37,540 nucleotides of DNA from Methanoregula sp. (GTDB lineage Archaea; Halobacteriota; Methanomicrobia; Methanomicrobiales; Methanospirillaceae), in contig JALOBP010000019.1 of NCBI GenBank assembly GCA_023228295.1, forward strand, positions 1-37,540. Reading direction: 5' to 3'. The position numbers and the translations under genes were made by a program. The notes beneath the pieces were generated by a model. That model was not told where the DNA came from, did no database searches, and saw only the letters and a list, made by a program, of their open reading frames with translations. Below, one piece after another: positions 15,911-24,656 of this stretch (positions are counted from its first letter, which is position 1; every line of letters begins with the position of its first letter).

Positions 15911-16256
15911 TAGCTGCGGGCGGGGTTTGTCTTTTATGGTACCGGTGGAATCCAGCCGGTTCCTGGCCGGTACACCTGCTCCCTGACAAATGCCGAACGA
16001 TTTAATTATCCCGAACGTGAACGGGTAATTACCAAGGTATACCCGCTACCGTTGTCCCGAACCCGGAGTGTGCTGTCCATCCCGCCACAAGCCGGGGGCG
16101 ACCGGATTACCCGGGGGATGCTGTGCATCCCCCACATGATGACGGCCACCGTTGTCATTGGCGCTCTTACCGGTAGCCGGGTCCGGAACGGGATGATCTG
16201 GTGACAGACACGCTGAATAATGGTACCAATCCCCGGAGTACTTTCCCGTGATACCC
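15911..16256. other. Intergenic region with a strong hairpin
   Basis: No gene is supported in these 346 bases. GGGGGATG (16113-16120) and CATCCCCC (16126-16133) form a perfect 8-base stem with a 5-base loop. A related sequence, TGCTGTCCATCCC, lies about 50 bases upstream without the matching arm. A ribosome binding site (GTGAT, 16248-16252) belongs to the next gene. Confidence 0.5.
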
Positions 16257-18362
16257 ATGCCCTCCCTCAACATGCGGACAAAGATCCTCATGGTCTTCCT
16301 GGCGCTATCAATCGTATCCCTGCTCATCACCGGCTTTGCGGCATTCTACACCATCAGCGAGATGGGGAGTTCTGCCCAGGAGAGCAGTACCGAACTGGGA
16401 AAAGAAGCGGTCCGCAACAGTTCAGCTGCGCTCGAGAAAGCAACGGAAGATTACATGGTCCGGGTTGCCGTGGGGCAGGCCGGGCTGATCGATGAAATAT
16501 TCTGGTCCACGGAATCGGAACTCGATATCCTTGCCGCCCAGGCCCGATCAGTCCAGAACAATCCCGCGTACGAGTCGCAGATCCGGTCATATCCCATAAC
16601 GAACCCGCCCCAGGATCCCATGATGGGAACCGTTGTCCTGCTCGCCCCGGATGCAACGGTTACAGAAACAGATCCGGAATACCACGCCCTTGCCGGCATG
16701 GACGACCTGCTTGCCGCAGTATACCGCACCGATGGTGACCTGACTGCCGTGTACGTGGTCACGGAATCCGGTATCATGCGGTCGTACCCCGGGGATGGTG
16801 AGATCGTACGGGACTTCGATCCCCGCACACGGTCCTGGTATAAGGATGCTGTACTATCCAATGGCCCGGTCTGGACCGAACCCTACATCGATGCATCCGG
16901 CCAAGGCTGGATCCTCACCTGTGCAAGGAGTGTGAAAACCCGGTATGGAACATGGGTTGTGGCATCCGATGTCACAACCGGCCAGCTTAACGAGTACACC
17001 AACCTGACCCTGGGCGGGAAAGGATATGCAATCCTCATGGATGACAAGGGTACAATCCTCAACCGCCAGGGTATCGTAACAGGCGATCCCCGTGCGAATC
17101 AGGATGCACGTGTCGATAACGTTTTTTTAAACCCCGATCCCGACATTGTTGCAATCGGCTACAACATGACGGGGGGTATGACGGGCCTGGGACGGGCAAC
17201 GTTTGACGGCGTTGAGACAATCATTGCCTATGCACCGGTCAACACCCTGAACTGGAGTTATGCGATCTCGATGCCCGTAAGCGATGTCCTGGAACCCATC
17301 CGAAAGACCGAGAGTAACATCCTTGTTGCAACATTCAAAACCAGTGCGCAGATCCTCCAGTTTAAGGACCGCCTCCTGTACATCTTTGCCGGGCTCTGCG
17401 TCCTGCTCCTCGCAATCGTTATCATCCTTTCCTGGTATCTGGCCCGGATCATCACGCGCCCGGTCGATGCCCTCAGAGAAGGAACGGCCGTCATCGGGCA
17501 TGGGAACCTCGACTTCCGGCTGGATATCCGTTCCGGCGATGAGTTCGAGGCGCTTGGTAACTCATTTAACCAGATGGCGTCGGATTTGCAGGAGAACATC
17601 GAGAACCTCAAGCGGACAACTGCCGAGAAGGAACGGTTCACCAAGGAACTCGAGATCGCAAAGGAGATCCAGGACAGTTTCCTGCCCGAATCGATCCCGG
17701 CCATTGTCGGTTTTGATGTGGCTGCCGTGACCATCCCCGCACTCGAGATCGGAGGGGACCTCTATGATTTTATCCCCACGGGAAAGGACTGCTGGGGCTT
17801 TACTATTGCCGATGTCTCGGGAAAAGGTGTGAGCGCCGCGCTCTACATGGCCTTGTCCCGGACAATCCTGCATGCCTGTGGGGAGGCCGATGCTGACCCG
17901 TCAGCTGCGGTCAGGAACGCCAACCGGCTCATCAGTGACGACAGCCGATCGAGTATGTTCATCACGGTATTCTATGGTGTGCTCAATCCGCAGGCGATGA
18001 CGTTTACGTATGTCAATGCCGGGCATAATCCGCCACTCTTCATCCGCGAAGGGGTGGAGGGGGGATGGATAACCGGTCCAAAAGGCATTGCACTTGGGGT
18101 AGTTCCGGTGGTCGATATCGCATCCACCCTGCTTGAAATCCGTCACGGGGACCTCCTTGTCCTCTACACCGACGGGGTTACCGAGGCATTCAACGAGAAG
18201 GATGAATATTTCGGCGAGGAGCGGCTCATGGACTGCATCAGCCGGCACCGGTCACGGCCCGCAAAAGAGATTATGGATACTTTGCTTGAGGAGATCCGGG
18301 CATTCTCGGGAGCTGCGCCCCAGTCTGACGATATCACGCTGGTCGTGATCCGGGTGCTCTGA
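16257..18362 (+). CDS. Cache-HAMP-SpoIIE (PP2C-type) phosphatase, RsbU-like
   Basis: The product has 701 residues. The GTG at 16248 is better read as part of the GTGAT ribosome binding site for the ATG at 16257; ATG 16272 is another option. A membrane helix (about 15-38) and a second at about 375-398 enclose an extracellular double-Cache sensor domain (DPRTRSWYKDAV, YIDASGQGWILT). A HAMP domain follows (RIITRPVDALREGTAVIG), then a short coiled coil and a SpoIIE/PP2C phosphatase with EIGGDLYDF, IADVSGKGVSAALYMA, NAGHNPPL and SDDITLVVI, the metal-binding aspartates being intact. Such phosphatases dephosphorylate STAS proteins; one is encoded at 28150-28485. Confidence 0.92.
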   Translation: MPSLNMRTKILMVFLALSIVSLLITGFAAFYTISEMGSSAQESSTELGKEAVRNSSAALEKATEDYMVRVAVGQAGLIDEIFWSTESELDILAAQARSVQNNPAYESQIRSYPITNPPQDPMMGTVVLLAPDATVTETDPEYHALAGMDDLLAAVYRTDGDLTAVYVVTESGIMRSYPGDGEIVRDFDPRTRSWYKDAVLSNGPVWTEPYIDASGQGWILTCARSVKTRYGTWVVASDVTTGQLNEYTNLTLGGKGYAILMDDKGTILNRQGIVTGDPRANQDARVDNVFLNPDPDIVAIGYNMTGGMTGLGRATFDGVETIIAYAPVNTLNWSYAISMPVSDVLEPIRKTESNILVATFKTSAQILQFKDRLLYIFAGLCVLLLAIVIILSWYLARIITRPVDALREGTAVIGHGNLDFRLDIRSGDEFEALGNSFNQMASDLQENIENLKRTTAEKERFTKELEIAKEIQDSFLPESIPAIVGFDVAAVTIPALEIGGDLYDFIPTGKDCWGFTIADVSGKGVSAALYMALSRTILHACGEADADPSAAVRNANRLISDDSRSSMFITVFYGVLNPQAMTFTYVNAGHNPPLFIREGVEGGWITGPKGIALGVVPVVDIASTLLEIRHGDLLVLYTDGVTEAFNEKDEYFGEERLMDCISRHRSRPAKEIMDTLLEEIRAFSGAAPQSDDITLVVIRVL

Positions 18363-18419
18363 AAACCGGCATGGCTGGATGAGCGTGTGCAGAGGGGGGC
18401 TGCCGAAGGCCTGGCGGGG

Positions 18420-18980
18420 TCACCCAATGATACGGTCCCGGGGGCGGCGGTGCTGCAGGGGTTTCTCCGGAAGCGGGTTGGCGACACCCGCATCGGGCGG
18501 GGAAAGGTTCGCATCCAGCATGCGAAGAATGTTTTTTACACCAGTGAGATCATGGTCTTTTTCCAGTTCACTGACAAGAACAGCAATCCGGTCGCGGTGG
18601 AACGGGTCATGGCCGGATTCTAACACCACAGACCCGAGATTCGCGTGGCAGACAGCAGCTGCATAGACGTCCAGGAGCGTGCAGAGCTCATTGTGCAGCA
18701 GGTTTCGGTATACCATTCCCCGTTCCTCTTCAAATTTCGTGAGTTGTTCTTCGATCCGCAGGAATTCCTGTATGAGGGCCGAACGGATATCGCCGTCTGC
18801 ATCCAGCGAGTCGAGGATCTGCACGATCCCGCTCCGCTCGTGATACGGGGCAGAGGCAGGGTATTTCCCGAACACTGCCAGTTCAGAGAAATGCTCCTGC
18901 GTCTCAGAAATTGCCGCAGAGAAACGCACCATGCGGTGGCGGAGGTAGTCAGCGTGTCGGGCGTCCATAGTGTCAGCCAT
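18420..18980 (-). CDS. Helical protein of unknown function
   Basis: The product has 186 residues and is predicted to be almost wholly alpha-helical and soluble, with long charged stretches (LIQEFLRIEEQLTKFEEERG). No motif of a known family is recognised. The C-terminal 25 residues are proline-rich and may be disordered. The opposite strand also has open frames here, but the codon choice of this frame is typical for the window. It is convergent with the phosphatase gene (57 bases apart) and divergent from the CDF gene. Confidence 0.6.
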   Translation of the reverse strand: MADTMDARHADYLRHRMVRFSAAISETQEHFSELAVFGKYPASAPYHERSGIVQILDSLDADGDIRSALIQEFLRIEEQLTKFEEERGMVYRNLLHNELCTLLDVYAAAVCHANLGSVVLESGHDPFHRDRIAVLVSELEKDHDLTGVKNILRMLDANLSPPDAGVANPLPEKPLQHRRPRDRIIG

Positions 18981-19055
18981 TTTTTTATTTTAGTTAAATC
19001 CTGTAAATTGTCACGAAAGGGGTTACGCAAGATGCGGTATCTAATGTTGCCGGTC

Positions 19056-19069
19056 ATTTTTTAAAAAAT
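19056..19069. promoter_or_regulatory. AT palindrome in the divergent promoter region
   Basis: ATTTTTTAAAAAAT is a perfect 14-base palindrome between the helical-protein gene and the CDF gene. It could act as a TATA element in either direction. Confidence 0.3.
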
Positions 19070-19176
19070 ATGTGTGCCTGGCAGTTTCCCGGCACTATCA
19101 TTACAGGAATTTTACTGCAAACGAAACCGCCGGCATTTTTAACCCGCAGAGCGAGATTCTAACGATTATCCGGCTT

Positions 19177-20136
19177 ATGTCACACGCACCAGCAGACAGG
19201 GGATTCGGTGGGGGATCCTATGAAGGTAAACAGAAAGCTATCCTCACCAGCCTGATCGTGGATTTCGTGCTCTGGATTCCCGATATCGCGGCTGCCATCC
19301 TCTCCGGCTCGATCGTGCTCTTTGCCGATGCCGTGAAATGCGCAAACGAGATCCTTGCAACCTTCTTTGCCTACCTGACCATCCGCAAGATGGCAAAAGG
19401 CGGTACCGGGATCTACGATTACGGCATGGGCAAGTTCGAGACGGTCACATCCATCATAACCGGTGGCGTGATGCTCATCTCGCTCGCACTCGTATTCTCT
19501 GTTGCCATCTATCGCATTGTCCGTCCCGAAGCACTGGTCCACGAAGGGGTGTTGTTCGGCATTGTGCTGATGGTCATAGGTGTCACGATGAACTCGTGGC
19601 TCTGGCGGAAAAACTACCGGCTCTGGCAGAAGGAACCCTCGCCCATCATGGACTCCCAGTGGCGGCTCTTCCGCACCAAGGCTTTCTCGGACTTTGCGGT
19701 GCTCGTCTCGTTGATTGCCGGCATGATCTTTTCCCATTACGCGTGGGCGCTCTATATCGACCCGTTTGCATCCTTCATCATTGCCGGCTTCCTCCTCTTC
19801 TCCGGTTACCGGGTCATCATGTCCTCGCTCCCTGATCTCCTGGACAAAACGCTTGACGAGGAACTCCAGATGGTAATCGTGCAGCACCTTGCGGTGTTCT
19901 TTAACGATTATGCGGCCCTCCACGGTGTACGCTCCCGCCGGTCCGGCAGCAACGTTTATATCGAGATCTTCCTGGAATTCGATCCGCAAAAACCGATGGG
20001 CGAAGTACAGGCAGCCATCAACCGGATAAAGGCGTCGCTTGAGAAGAATATCCCTAAGAGCTCGGTCAGTATCGTACCCACCGATGCGCAGGTAACCTGC
20101 GAAAAGCAGGTATCCTCCTCACGTGAAGGAGTCTAA
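19177..20136 (+). CDS. Cation diffusion facilitator (CDF) family transporter with altered metal site
   Basis: The product has 319 residues from MSHAPADRGF; the frame is open 35 codons further upstream but that part does not look like a CDF N-terminus. Six membrane helices and a C-terminal cytoplasmic domain (about 220-300) fit the family, as do SGSIVLFADAVKCANEI in TM2 and YDYGMGKFETVTSII. The metal-coordinating positions differ from typical members: TM2 has Lys54 and Glu58 in place of the usual H/D-x3-D pair, and TM5 has Lys168 and Asp172 in place of H-x3-D. Transport of Zn2+ or Fe2+ by the usual mechanism is therefore doubtful. The gene is convergent with aguBA, only 4 bases apart. Confidence 0.85.
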   Translation: MSHAPADRGFGGGSYEGKQKAILTSLIVDFVLWIPDIAAAILSGSIVLFADAVKCANEILATFFAYLTIRKMAKGGTGIYDYGMGKFETVTSIITGGVMLISLALVFSVAIYRIVRPEALVHEGVLFGIVLMVIGVTMNSWLWRKNYRLWQKEPSPIMDSQWRLFRTKAFSDFAVLVSLIAGMIFSHYAWALYIDPFASFIIAGFLLFSGYRVIMSSLPDLLDKTLDEELQMVIVQHLAVFFNDYAALHGVRSRRSGSNVYIEIFLEFDPQKPMGEVQAAINRIKASLEKNIPKSSVSIVPTDAQVTCEKQVSSSREGV

Positions 20137-20140
20137 AAAA

Positions 20141-22063
20141 TCATACCCGGGGCTGCTGCTGGGAGGCGCAGTGGAAGGTGCCATAGCCTTCGACCATGGC
20201 CCGGGCATTGATCCCGACAACTTTCCGGCCCGGGAAGAGTTCTTCAAGGATCCGTATCGCTTCGTCGTCATGGAGATCACCAAAGACCGGAACGATGACG
20301 ACGGAATTCCCGATATAGAAGTTCGTGTAGCTGGCCGGGTACCGCTCGCCATCACCCACAACAGGAGCCGGCATCGGCAGCCTGATAACCGTAAGTGGCC
20401 TGCCGTCCTGGTCGACGGACTGGCGGAGGATCTCGTAGTTGTCATGGAGCGCCGCATGGTTGGCGTCGTTCACATCCGGCTCATAGGCGCAGACCACGGT
20501 TGTCGGATTGACAAAACGGGCAATATCGTCGATATGTCCATCCGTGTCGTCCCCAACGATCCCGTCGTTAAGCCAGATGACCTTTTCCACACAAAGGTAT
20601 TGCCGGAGTTTCTCTTCGATCTCGTCCGCGGTCAGGTGTGGATTACGGTTGGGGTTGAGGAGGCAGGCCCGGGTCGTGAGCACCGTACCCTTCCCGTTCA
20701 CATCGATAGATCCGCCTTCAAGAACGATCCCGGGTTCGAAGACGGGCAGGTTCATCCACCGGTTCATTAAATGCGGGATCTTCCCGTCCCTGATCTGGTC
20801 GTCGTACTTGCCCCCCCATGCATTGAAGTTCCACCTCACCATTGAGGCTTCATGCAAGGCGCGGTTGAGGACAAACGTGGGGCCGTAATCACGGATCCAG
20901 ACATCTGAATACTCGTTGGTATGCAATACGATCTTGTCCAGATCAACGCCCATCTCGCGTAGGCGTGCCCGTACCTTGCGGTGAACGACCGCTGTCGGGA
21001 CAAACACCTCAACCCGCTCGGAGGTGAAGAGGTTGGCGATCAGATCGAAGTATGCCTGTTCAACGGCAGGCAGGTTGGGGAAGGTCTGCAGGTTGTGCGG
21101 CCACGAGAGCCAGACTGCCTCGTGCGGCTCCCATTCGGCAGGCATGTGGAACCCGCGGTTCTCCGGAGTATCCCCGGCCCGCAGATCGGGAAATGCACCG
21201 TTCTTTCCCGCATACAACTGTCCGATCCTGCCGTAGGTATCCGGACGACGGTTACGGAAGAAGCCCCATGAGTCCTGCACGGCACGGTTCATGGAAAGAT
21301 CGAGTTCTGCAACCAGCATCTTCTCAGAATCACCGGCCTTTGCAAGAATTTTCCCAAACGCGTCGCAGACAAACGATCCGCCGAAGAACCGGGTTGTACC
21401 TTCCCGGCCAACGCGGTTTACAGCAGCAACGTGGACGCAGTTGGCAATGGCATGGCTCCGCTGGATGAGTTCCCATGCATCATGCCAGCTCCCCTCGTCC
21501 GGCTCGGTATCCCGGGGATGGCCGATTGCGGTCGGGTAGAAGATGATGTCGGCACCCTCGAGCGCCACGCAGCGGGCGGCTTCGGGGAACCACTGGTCAA
21601 AGCAGATCAGGACAGCGATCTTCCCCTGGCGGGTCTCATATACATGATACGTGTCCCCCGGGTAGAAGCAGCCCTTCTCATAAAAGCCGGGATCCTGCGG
21701 GATGTGGATCTTGCGGTAGGGAGGCATGAGGCTCCCGTCAGCATCGATCACGACTGCCGTGTTGTGGAATCGGCCGCCGGGGGCTTTCTCAAAGAGGGGG
21801 ACGATGATGACAATTCCATGCTCGCGGGCAATGGCGGAGAAGACCCCCGTCGACTCCCCAGGAACCGTCTCTGCACAGGATGACGCATCACCGGAAGGAT
21901 GCCGGGGGAAGTACTGCGTCCGGTAGAGTTCCGGCAGGCAGACGATCCGGGCTCCGGCTTTTGCAGCCTCAATAACTCCCGCCCGGGCTTTCGCGAGCAT
22001 ATCTTCCCTGTTGTTGGTGACCTCCATCTGCAGGAGGCCAATGGTTACGGTTCCCTCTTTCAT
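20141..22063 (-). CDS. Fused N-carbamoylputrescine amidase / agmatine deiminase
   Basis: The product has 640 residues. Residues 1-285 are a nitrilase-superfamily amidase (AguB type) with the catalytic triad Glu45 (LPELYRTQYF), Lys118 (PYRKIHIP) and Cys154 (LICFDQWFPEA). Residues about 300-640 are an agmatine deiminase (AguA type) with SDVWIRDYGPT, DGHIDDIARF and the catalytic Cys632 in YGTFHCASQQQP. Together they convert agmatine via N-carbamoylputrescine to putrescine. Normally these are separate enzymes. The start at 22063 is supported by GAGGAG just upstream and a TATA box at 22096-22105; the frame is open further upstream but that part does not resemble a nitrilase. I see no break between the two domains. 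Confidence 0.92.
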   Translation of the reverse strand: MKEGTVTIGLLQMEVTNNREDMLAKARAGVIEAAKAGARIVCLPELYRTQYFPRHPSGDASSCAETVPGESTGVFSAIAREHGIVIIVPLFEKAPGGRFHNTAVVIDADGSLMPPYRKIHIPQDPGFYEKGCFYPGDTYHVYETRQGKIAVLICFDQWFPEAARCVALEGADIIFYPTAIGHPRDTEPDEGSWHDAWELIQRSHAIANCVHVAAVNRVGREGTTRFFGGSFVCDAFGKILAKAGDSEKMLVAELDLSMNRAVQDSWGFFRNRRPDTYGRIGQLYAGKNGAFPDLRAGDTPENRGFHMPAEWEPHEAVWLSWPHNLQTFPNLPAVEQAYFDLIANLFTSERVEVFVPTAVVHRKVRARLREMGVDLDKIVLHTNEYSDVWIRDYGPTFVLNRALHEASMVRWNFNAWGGKYDDQIRDGKIPHLMNRWMNLPVFEPGIVLEGGSIDVNGKGTVLTTRACLLNPNRNPHLTADEIEEKLRQYLCVEKVIWLNDGIVGDDTDGHIDDIARFVNPTTVVCAYEPDVNDANHAALHDNYEILRQSVDQDGRPLTVIRLPMPAPVVGDGERYPASYTNFYIGNSVVIVPVFGDLHDDEAIRILEELFPGRKVVGINARAMVEGYGTFHCASQQQPRV

Positions 22064-22094
22064 ACTCCTCGTGGTATACGGGTTCTTTCTCTTC

Positions 22095-22106
22095 GGATAT
22101 ATAGGG
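22095..22106 (-). promoter_or_regulatory. TATA box of the aguB-aguA fusion gene
   Basis: The minus strand reads CCCTATATATCC. Transcription would start near 22074, leaving a short leader that holds the GAGGAG ribosome binding site. Confidence 0.6.
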
Positions 22107-22214
22107 TGCCGATACTTGCAGCGGGCTGTTACGGAGGGGGTGCGGGGACACATTTCCAGAACACGGGATGAAACCGGGATTTCCGGTATTGCGGAGCAGT
22201 CCGGTCTTGCCATT

Positions 22215-22523
22215 GTGCCATCCCCCCTTGACCTTGCAGCGTTTCTGGCAGTCTGGGGCACCCTGATCGTCGGCCTGTTCATCTGCAGCCTGAAGATACA
22301 CCGGATCCTCCAGGTCACCCTGGAAGCGGTTGTCCTGCTGGTTGTGCTTCTCGTGGCAGCGAACCCGACCAGAATTCACCGGGCCTACATCCTTGCCGGC
22401 ATCACCGGGATCATTACCGGCGGCCTTGCCATTTACAGGGGCATCGGGGCAGTCATCAATGATGTCTATGGCAGCCGGGTTGTCCCGGTCGGATTCCCCG
22501 TATTTTCACGGAACCGGACATAG
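22215..22523 (+). CDS. Possible small membrane protein
   Basis: The frame, read from a GTG at 22215, gives 102 residues with about three hydrophobic segments (LAAFLAVWGTLIVGLFI, VVLLVVLLVAA, AGITGIITGGLAIY). Its codon use (ATC, CTG, GCC, GGC) resembles real genes nearby, and no gene lies on the other strand over most of it. An earlier ATG at 22041 has a GGAGG site but would overlap the start of the fusion gene in antisense. The 3' end overlaps the GNAT gene by 58 bases. The start is uncertain and the gene itself is only a possibility. Confidence 0.35.
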   Translation: MPSPLDLAAFLAVWGTLIVGLFICSLKIHRILQVTLEAVVLLVVLLVAANPTRIHRAYILAGITGIITGGLAIYRGIGAVINDVYGSRVVPVGFPVFSRNRT

Positions 22524-23026
22524 AGCACCTCGTCCATGACTTCGCCGTTCTTTGTTACGGCATTATGATGCACCGCTTCCCGGATAAACCCGCACTTTTC
22601 CAGTACCCGCATGGATGCCGGGTTACAGGAAAAGATCCCTGCCTGCAACCGGATGATATCTGGCTGCTCAAAGGCAACCGGCACGATCGCCCGTACCGCC
22701 CCTGTTGCAATCCCCCGGCCCCAGTATGGTTCGGCAAGCCAGTACCCGATCTCAGCAGTCTTCCTGTACACGTCATCCAGCAGGTGGATGCCGATCCCAC
22801 CCACGGGTTCTCCATCCGCCTCGATTGCAAACAGCAGGTTGCATGAACCGACAGCCATGGCAATGAACCGTCGGGCATCTTCTGCCGTATAGGGTGAAGG
22901 AAAACCGTCCCGCATCATCGCAGCGATACGGGAATTGTCGGCATGGCGCGCAAGAGCAGGTGCATCCCCTTCCCCCCACGGGCGGAGGATTGCGCCGGGG
23001 ATTCTGATGCAGTGATCGGGACTCAT
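22466..23026 (-). CDS. GNAT family N-acetyltransferase (RimJ/RimL-like)
   Basis: The product has 186 residues from MSPDHCIRIPG, the length usual for this subfamily; the frame continues 25 codons upstream. The acetyl-CoA-binding region is visible as IGYWLAEPYWGRGIATGAVRAIV (about residues 91-113), followed by NPASMRVLEKCGF, both typical of the RimJ/RimL group that acetylates ribosomal protein N-termini or small amines. The substrate is unknown. The gene is divergent from the pirin gene, with about 109 bases of shared upstream DNA. Confidence 0.88.
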   Translation of the reverse strand: MSPDHCIRIPGAILRPWGEGDAPALARHADNSRIAAMMRDGFPSPYTAEDARRFIAMAVGSCNLLFAIEADGEPVGGIGIHLLDDVYRKTAEIGYWLAEPYWGRGIATGAVRAIVPVAFEQPDIIRLQAGIFSCNPASMRVLEKCGFIREAVHHNAVTKNGEVMDEVLYVRFRENTGNPTGTTRLP

Positions 23027-23135
23027 GGTAATATATACCTGTACCCCCGGCACAACAATAATCTGCCGGCTTATGAGCAGTACTGCTACGCGTTCACCCA
23101 AATCTTAATGAGCAATCAGTTCAGTTCTCTTCATC

Positions 23136-23993
23136 ATGAAACAGGTGCGGACGGTTGAACGCATCCTTGCTGCATATGCAACAGTCGAAGGCGACGGGGT
23201 CCGTCTTCACCGGGCATTCGGCTATTATGAGGTTCCCCAGTTTGACCCGTTCCTGATGCTCGATGATTTCCGGGCACAGCGGCCGGAAGACTACCTTGCC
23301 GGATTCCCCTCGCACCCGCACCGGGGAATCGAAACCGTGACCTACATGCTGGACGGCGCGATTGAACACGGCGACAGCATGGGGAACAAGGGGCGTATCG
23401 CGGCCGGCGACGTCCAGTGGATGACCGCGGGGTCGGGCGTGATTCACGAGGAGATGCCAAAACCGGTGAACGGGAAGATGGGCGGATTCCAGCTCTGGGT
23501 GAACCTGCCCGGGAAACAGAAGATGATGAAACCCCGGTACCAGGAAATCCGCCATGCAAAAATCCCGACCGTATCCCCGCATACGGGAGTGGATATCCGT
23601 GTCATCAGCGGTTCGGTGGACGGGGTTGCCGGGCCGGTAAAAAAGATCATTGCCGATCCCATATTCCTTGACATCTTGTTGGGCCCCGACACAACCTTTA
23701 CCCACTCGGTACCGGAGAGCCATACCGGGCTGGCTTATGTCATTGACGGGGAAGGGACCTTTGATGCCGGGGAAGGACACCGGGTCGGCAACAGGGACCT
23801 TGTCCTCTTCAGCAGCGGCAATTCAATCTGGGTGCGATCGTTTGGCAAGGGCATGCGTTTCCTCTTTATCGCCGGCAGACCCACCGGTGAACCGATTGCA
23901 TGGCGCGGGCCCATCGTGATGAACACACGCGAGGAACTGCGACAGGCTTTCCACGAGGTCAAAGACGGGACATTTATTAAAAAGGCCCGGTAA
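23136..23993 (+). CDS. Pirin family protein
   Basis: The product has 285 residues with the bicupin layout of pirins. The N-terminal cupin has the metal-binding set His60 and His62 (FPSHPHRGIETVTY), His104 and Glu106 (GSGVIHEEM). The C-terminal cupin (about 165-270) is complete but lacks metal ligands, as usual. Prokaryotic pirins bind iron; some have quercetinase activity and others bind regulatory partners. The FkbM-type gene follows 16 bases downstream and is probably co-transcribed. Confidence 0.92.
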   Translation: MKQVRTVERILAAYATVEGDGVRLHRAFGYYEVPQFDPFLMLDDFRAQRPEDYLAGFPSHPHRGIETVTYMLDGAIEHGDSMGNKGRIAAGDVQWMTAGSGVIHEEMPKPVNGKMGGFQLWVNLPGKQKMMKPRYQEIRHAKIPTVSPHTGVDIRVISGSVDGVAGPVKKIIADPIFLDILLGPDTTFTHSVPESHTGLAYVIDGEGTFDAGEGHRVGNRDLVLFSSGNSIWVRSFGKGMRFLFIAGRPTGEPIAWRGPIVMNTREELRQAFHEVKDGTFIKKAR

Positions 23994-24009
23994 TATTTTA
24001 TGATCCAGC

Positions 24010-24606
24010 ATGCGTGAGCCGGCTATTTACACCTCGGATGATGGCGTACAGTTCATTGTCCCTGCAACCGCGTTCCGCCAGATATTCGAAGTGCCGGAGT
24101 ATTGTTACTCCGATATCGGGGACGATGACCTGGTCCTTGATATAGGCGCAAACGCCGGGGCATTCTGTGTCCGGGCAGCCCGCATGAGCCGTTCAGTTAC
24201 GGCAGTTGAACCAGTAACCGCTGCAATCCTTGCTGAAAATATCCGGAAAAACGGGGCAGACGTGCGGATCATTGAAGCTGGACTGGGGGACGGGACCCCG
24301 TCGGTCTGCCGGTGGGACGATGAGTCTGCACTGGTACCAACCTATCCGCTGCATGAGCTGGTTGCGATGGCCGGCGGATGCGATTTCCTGAAATGCGATT
24401 GTGAAGGTGCAGAGTGGGGGATCCGGCCCATTGACCTTAACGGCATACGGAGGATCGAGATGGAACTGCACCTCCCGCCCATCTCCGGGCCGCCCGCAAT
24501 GGCACTCCTCGACTATATCGATCGGCACTATGATTACACGATCGAGCGGAAACCCTGCCACGAGGTCCTCGGCGTCATGGGCATACTCCATGCAGAACGC
24601 CGGTAA
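24010..24606 (+). CDS. FkbM-like SAM-dependent methyltransferase
   Basis: The product has 198 residues. The SAM-binding motif DLVLDIGANAGAFCVRAA is at about 40-57, followed by the acidic VTAVEPVTAAILAENI strand and FLKCDCEGAEWGI, the layout of FkbM-type methyltransferases. These often methylate glycans or small molecules; the substrate is unknown. It lies 16 bases after the pirin gene and probably forms a short operon with it. Confidence 0.82.
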   Translation: MREPAIYTSDDGVQFIVPATAFRQIFEVPEYCYSDIGDDDLVLDIGANAGAFCVRAARMSRSVTAVEPVTAAILAENIRKNGADVRIIEAGLGDGTPSVCRWDDESALVPTYPLHELVAMAGGCDFLKCDCEGAEWGIRPIDLNGIRRIEMELHLPPISGPPAMALLDYIDRHYDYTIERKPCHEVLGVMGILHAERR

Positions 24607-24656
24607 CCGCCCCATACGGAGCTCAGCACACATCCGCATATTCGGAATCTTCATCT

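Noticed and set aside
19180..19989. A 269-codon open frame on the minus strand
   Set aside because: It is antisense to the CDF transporter gene. The product is very rich in histidine, glutamate and aspartate, as expected for the complement of membrane-helix codons.
22064..22318. N-terminal extension of the aguB-aguA fusion
   Set aside because: It does not resemble a nitrilase, covers the TATA box, and the internal ATG at 22063 has a strong GAGGAG site.
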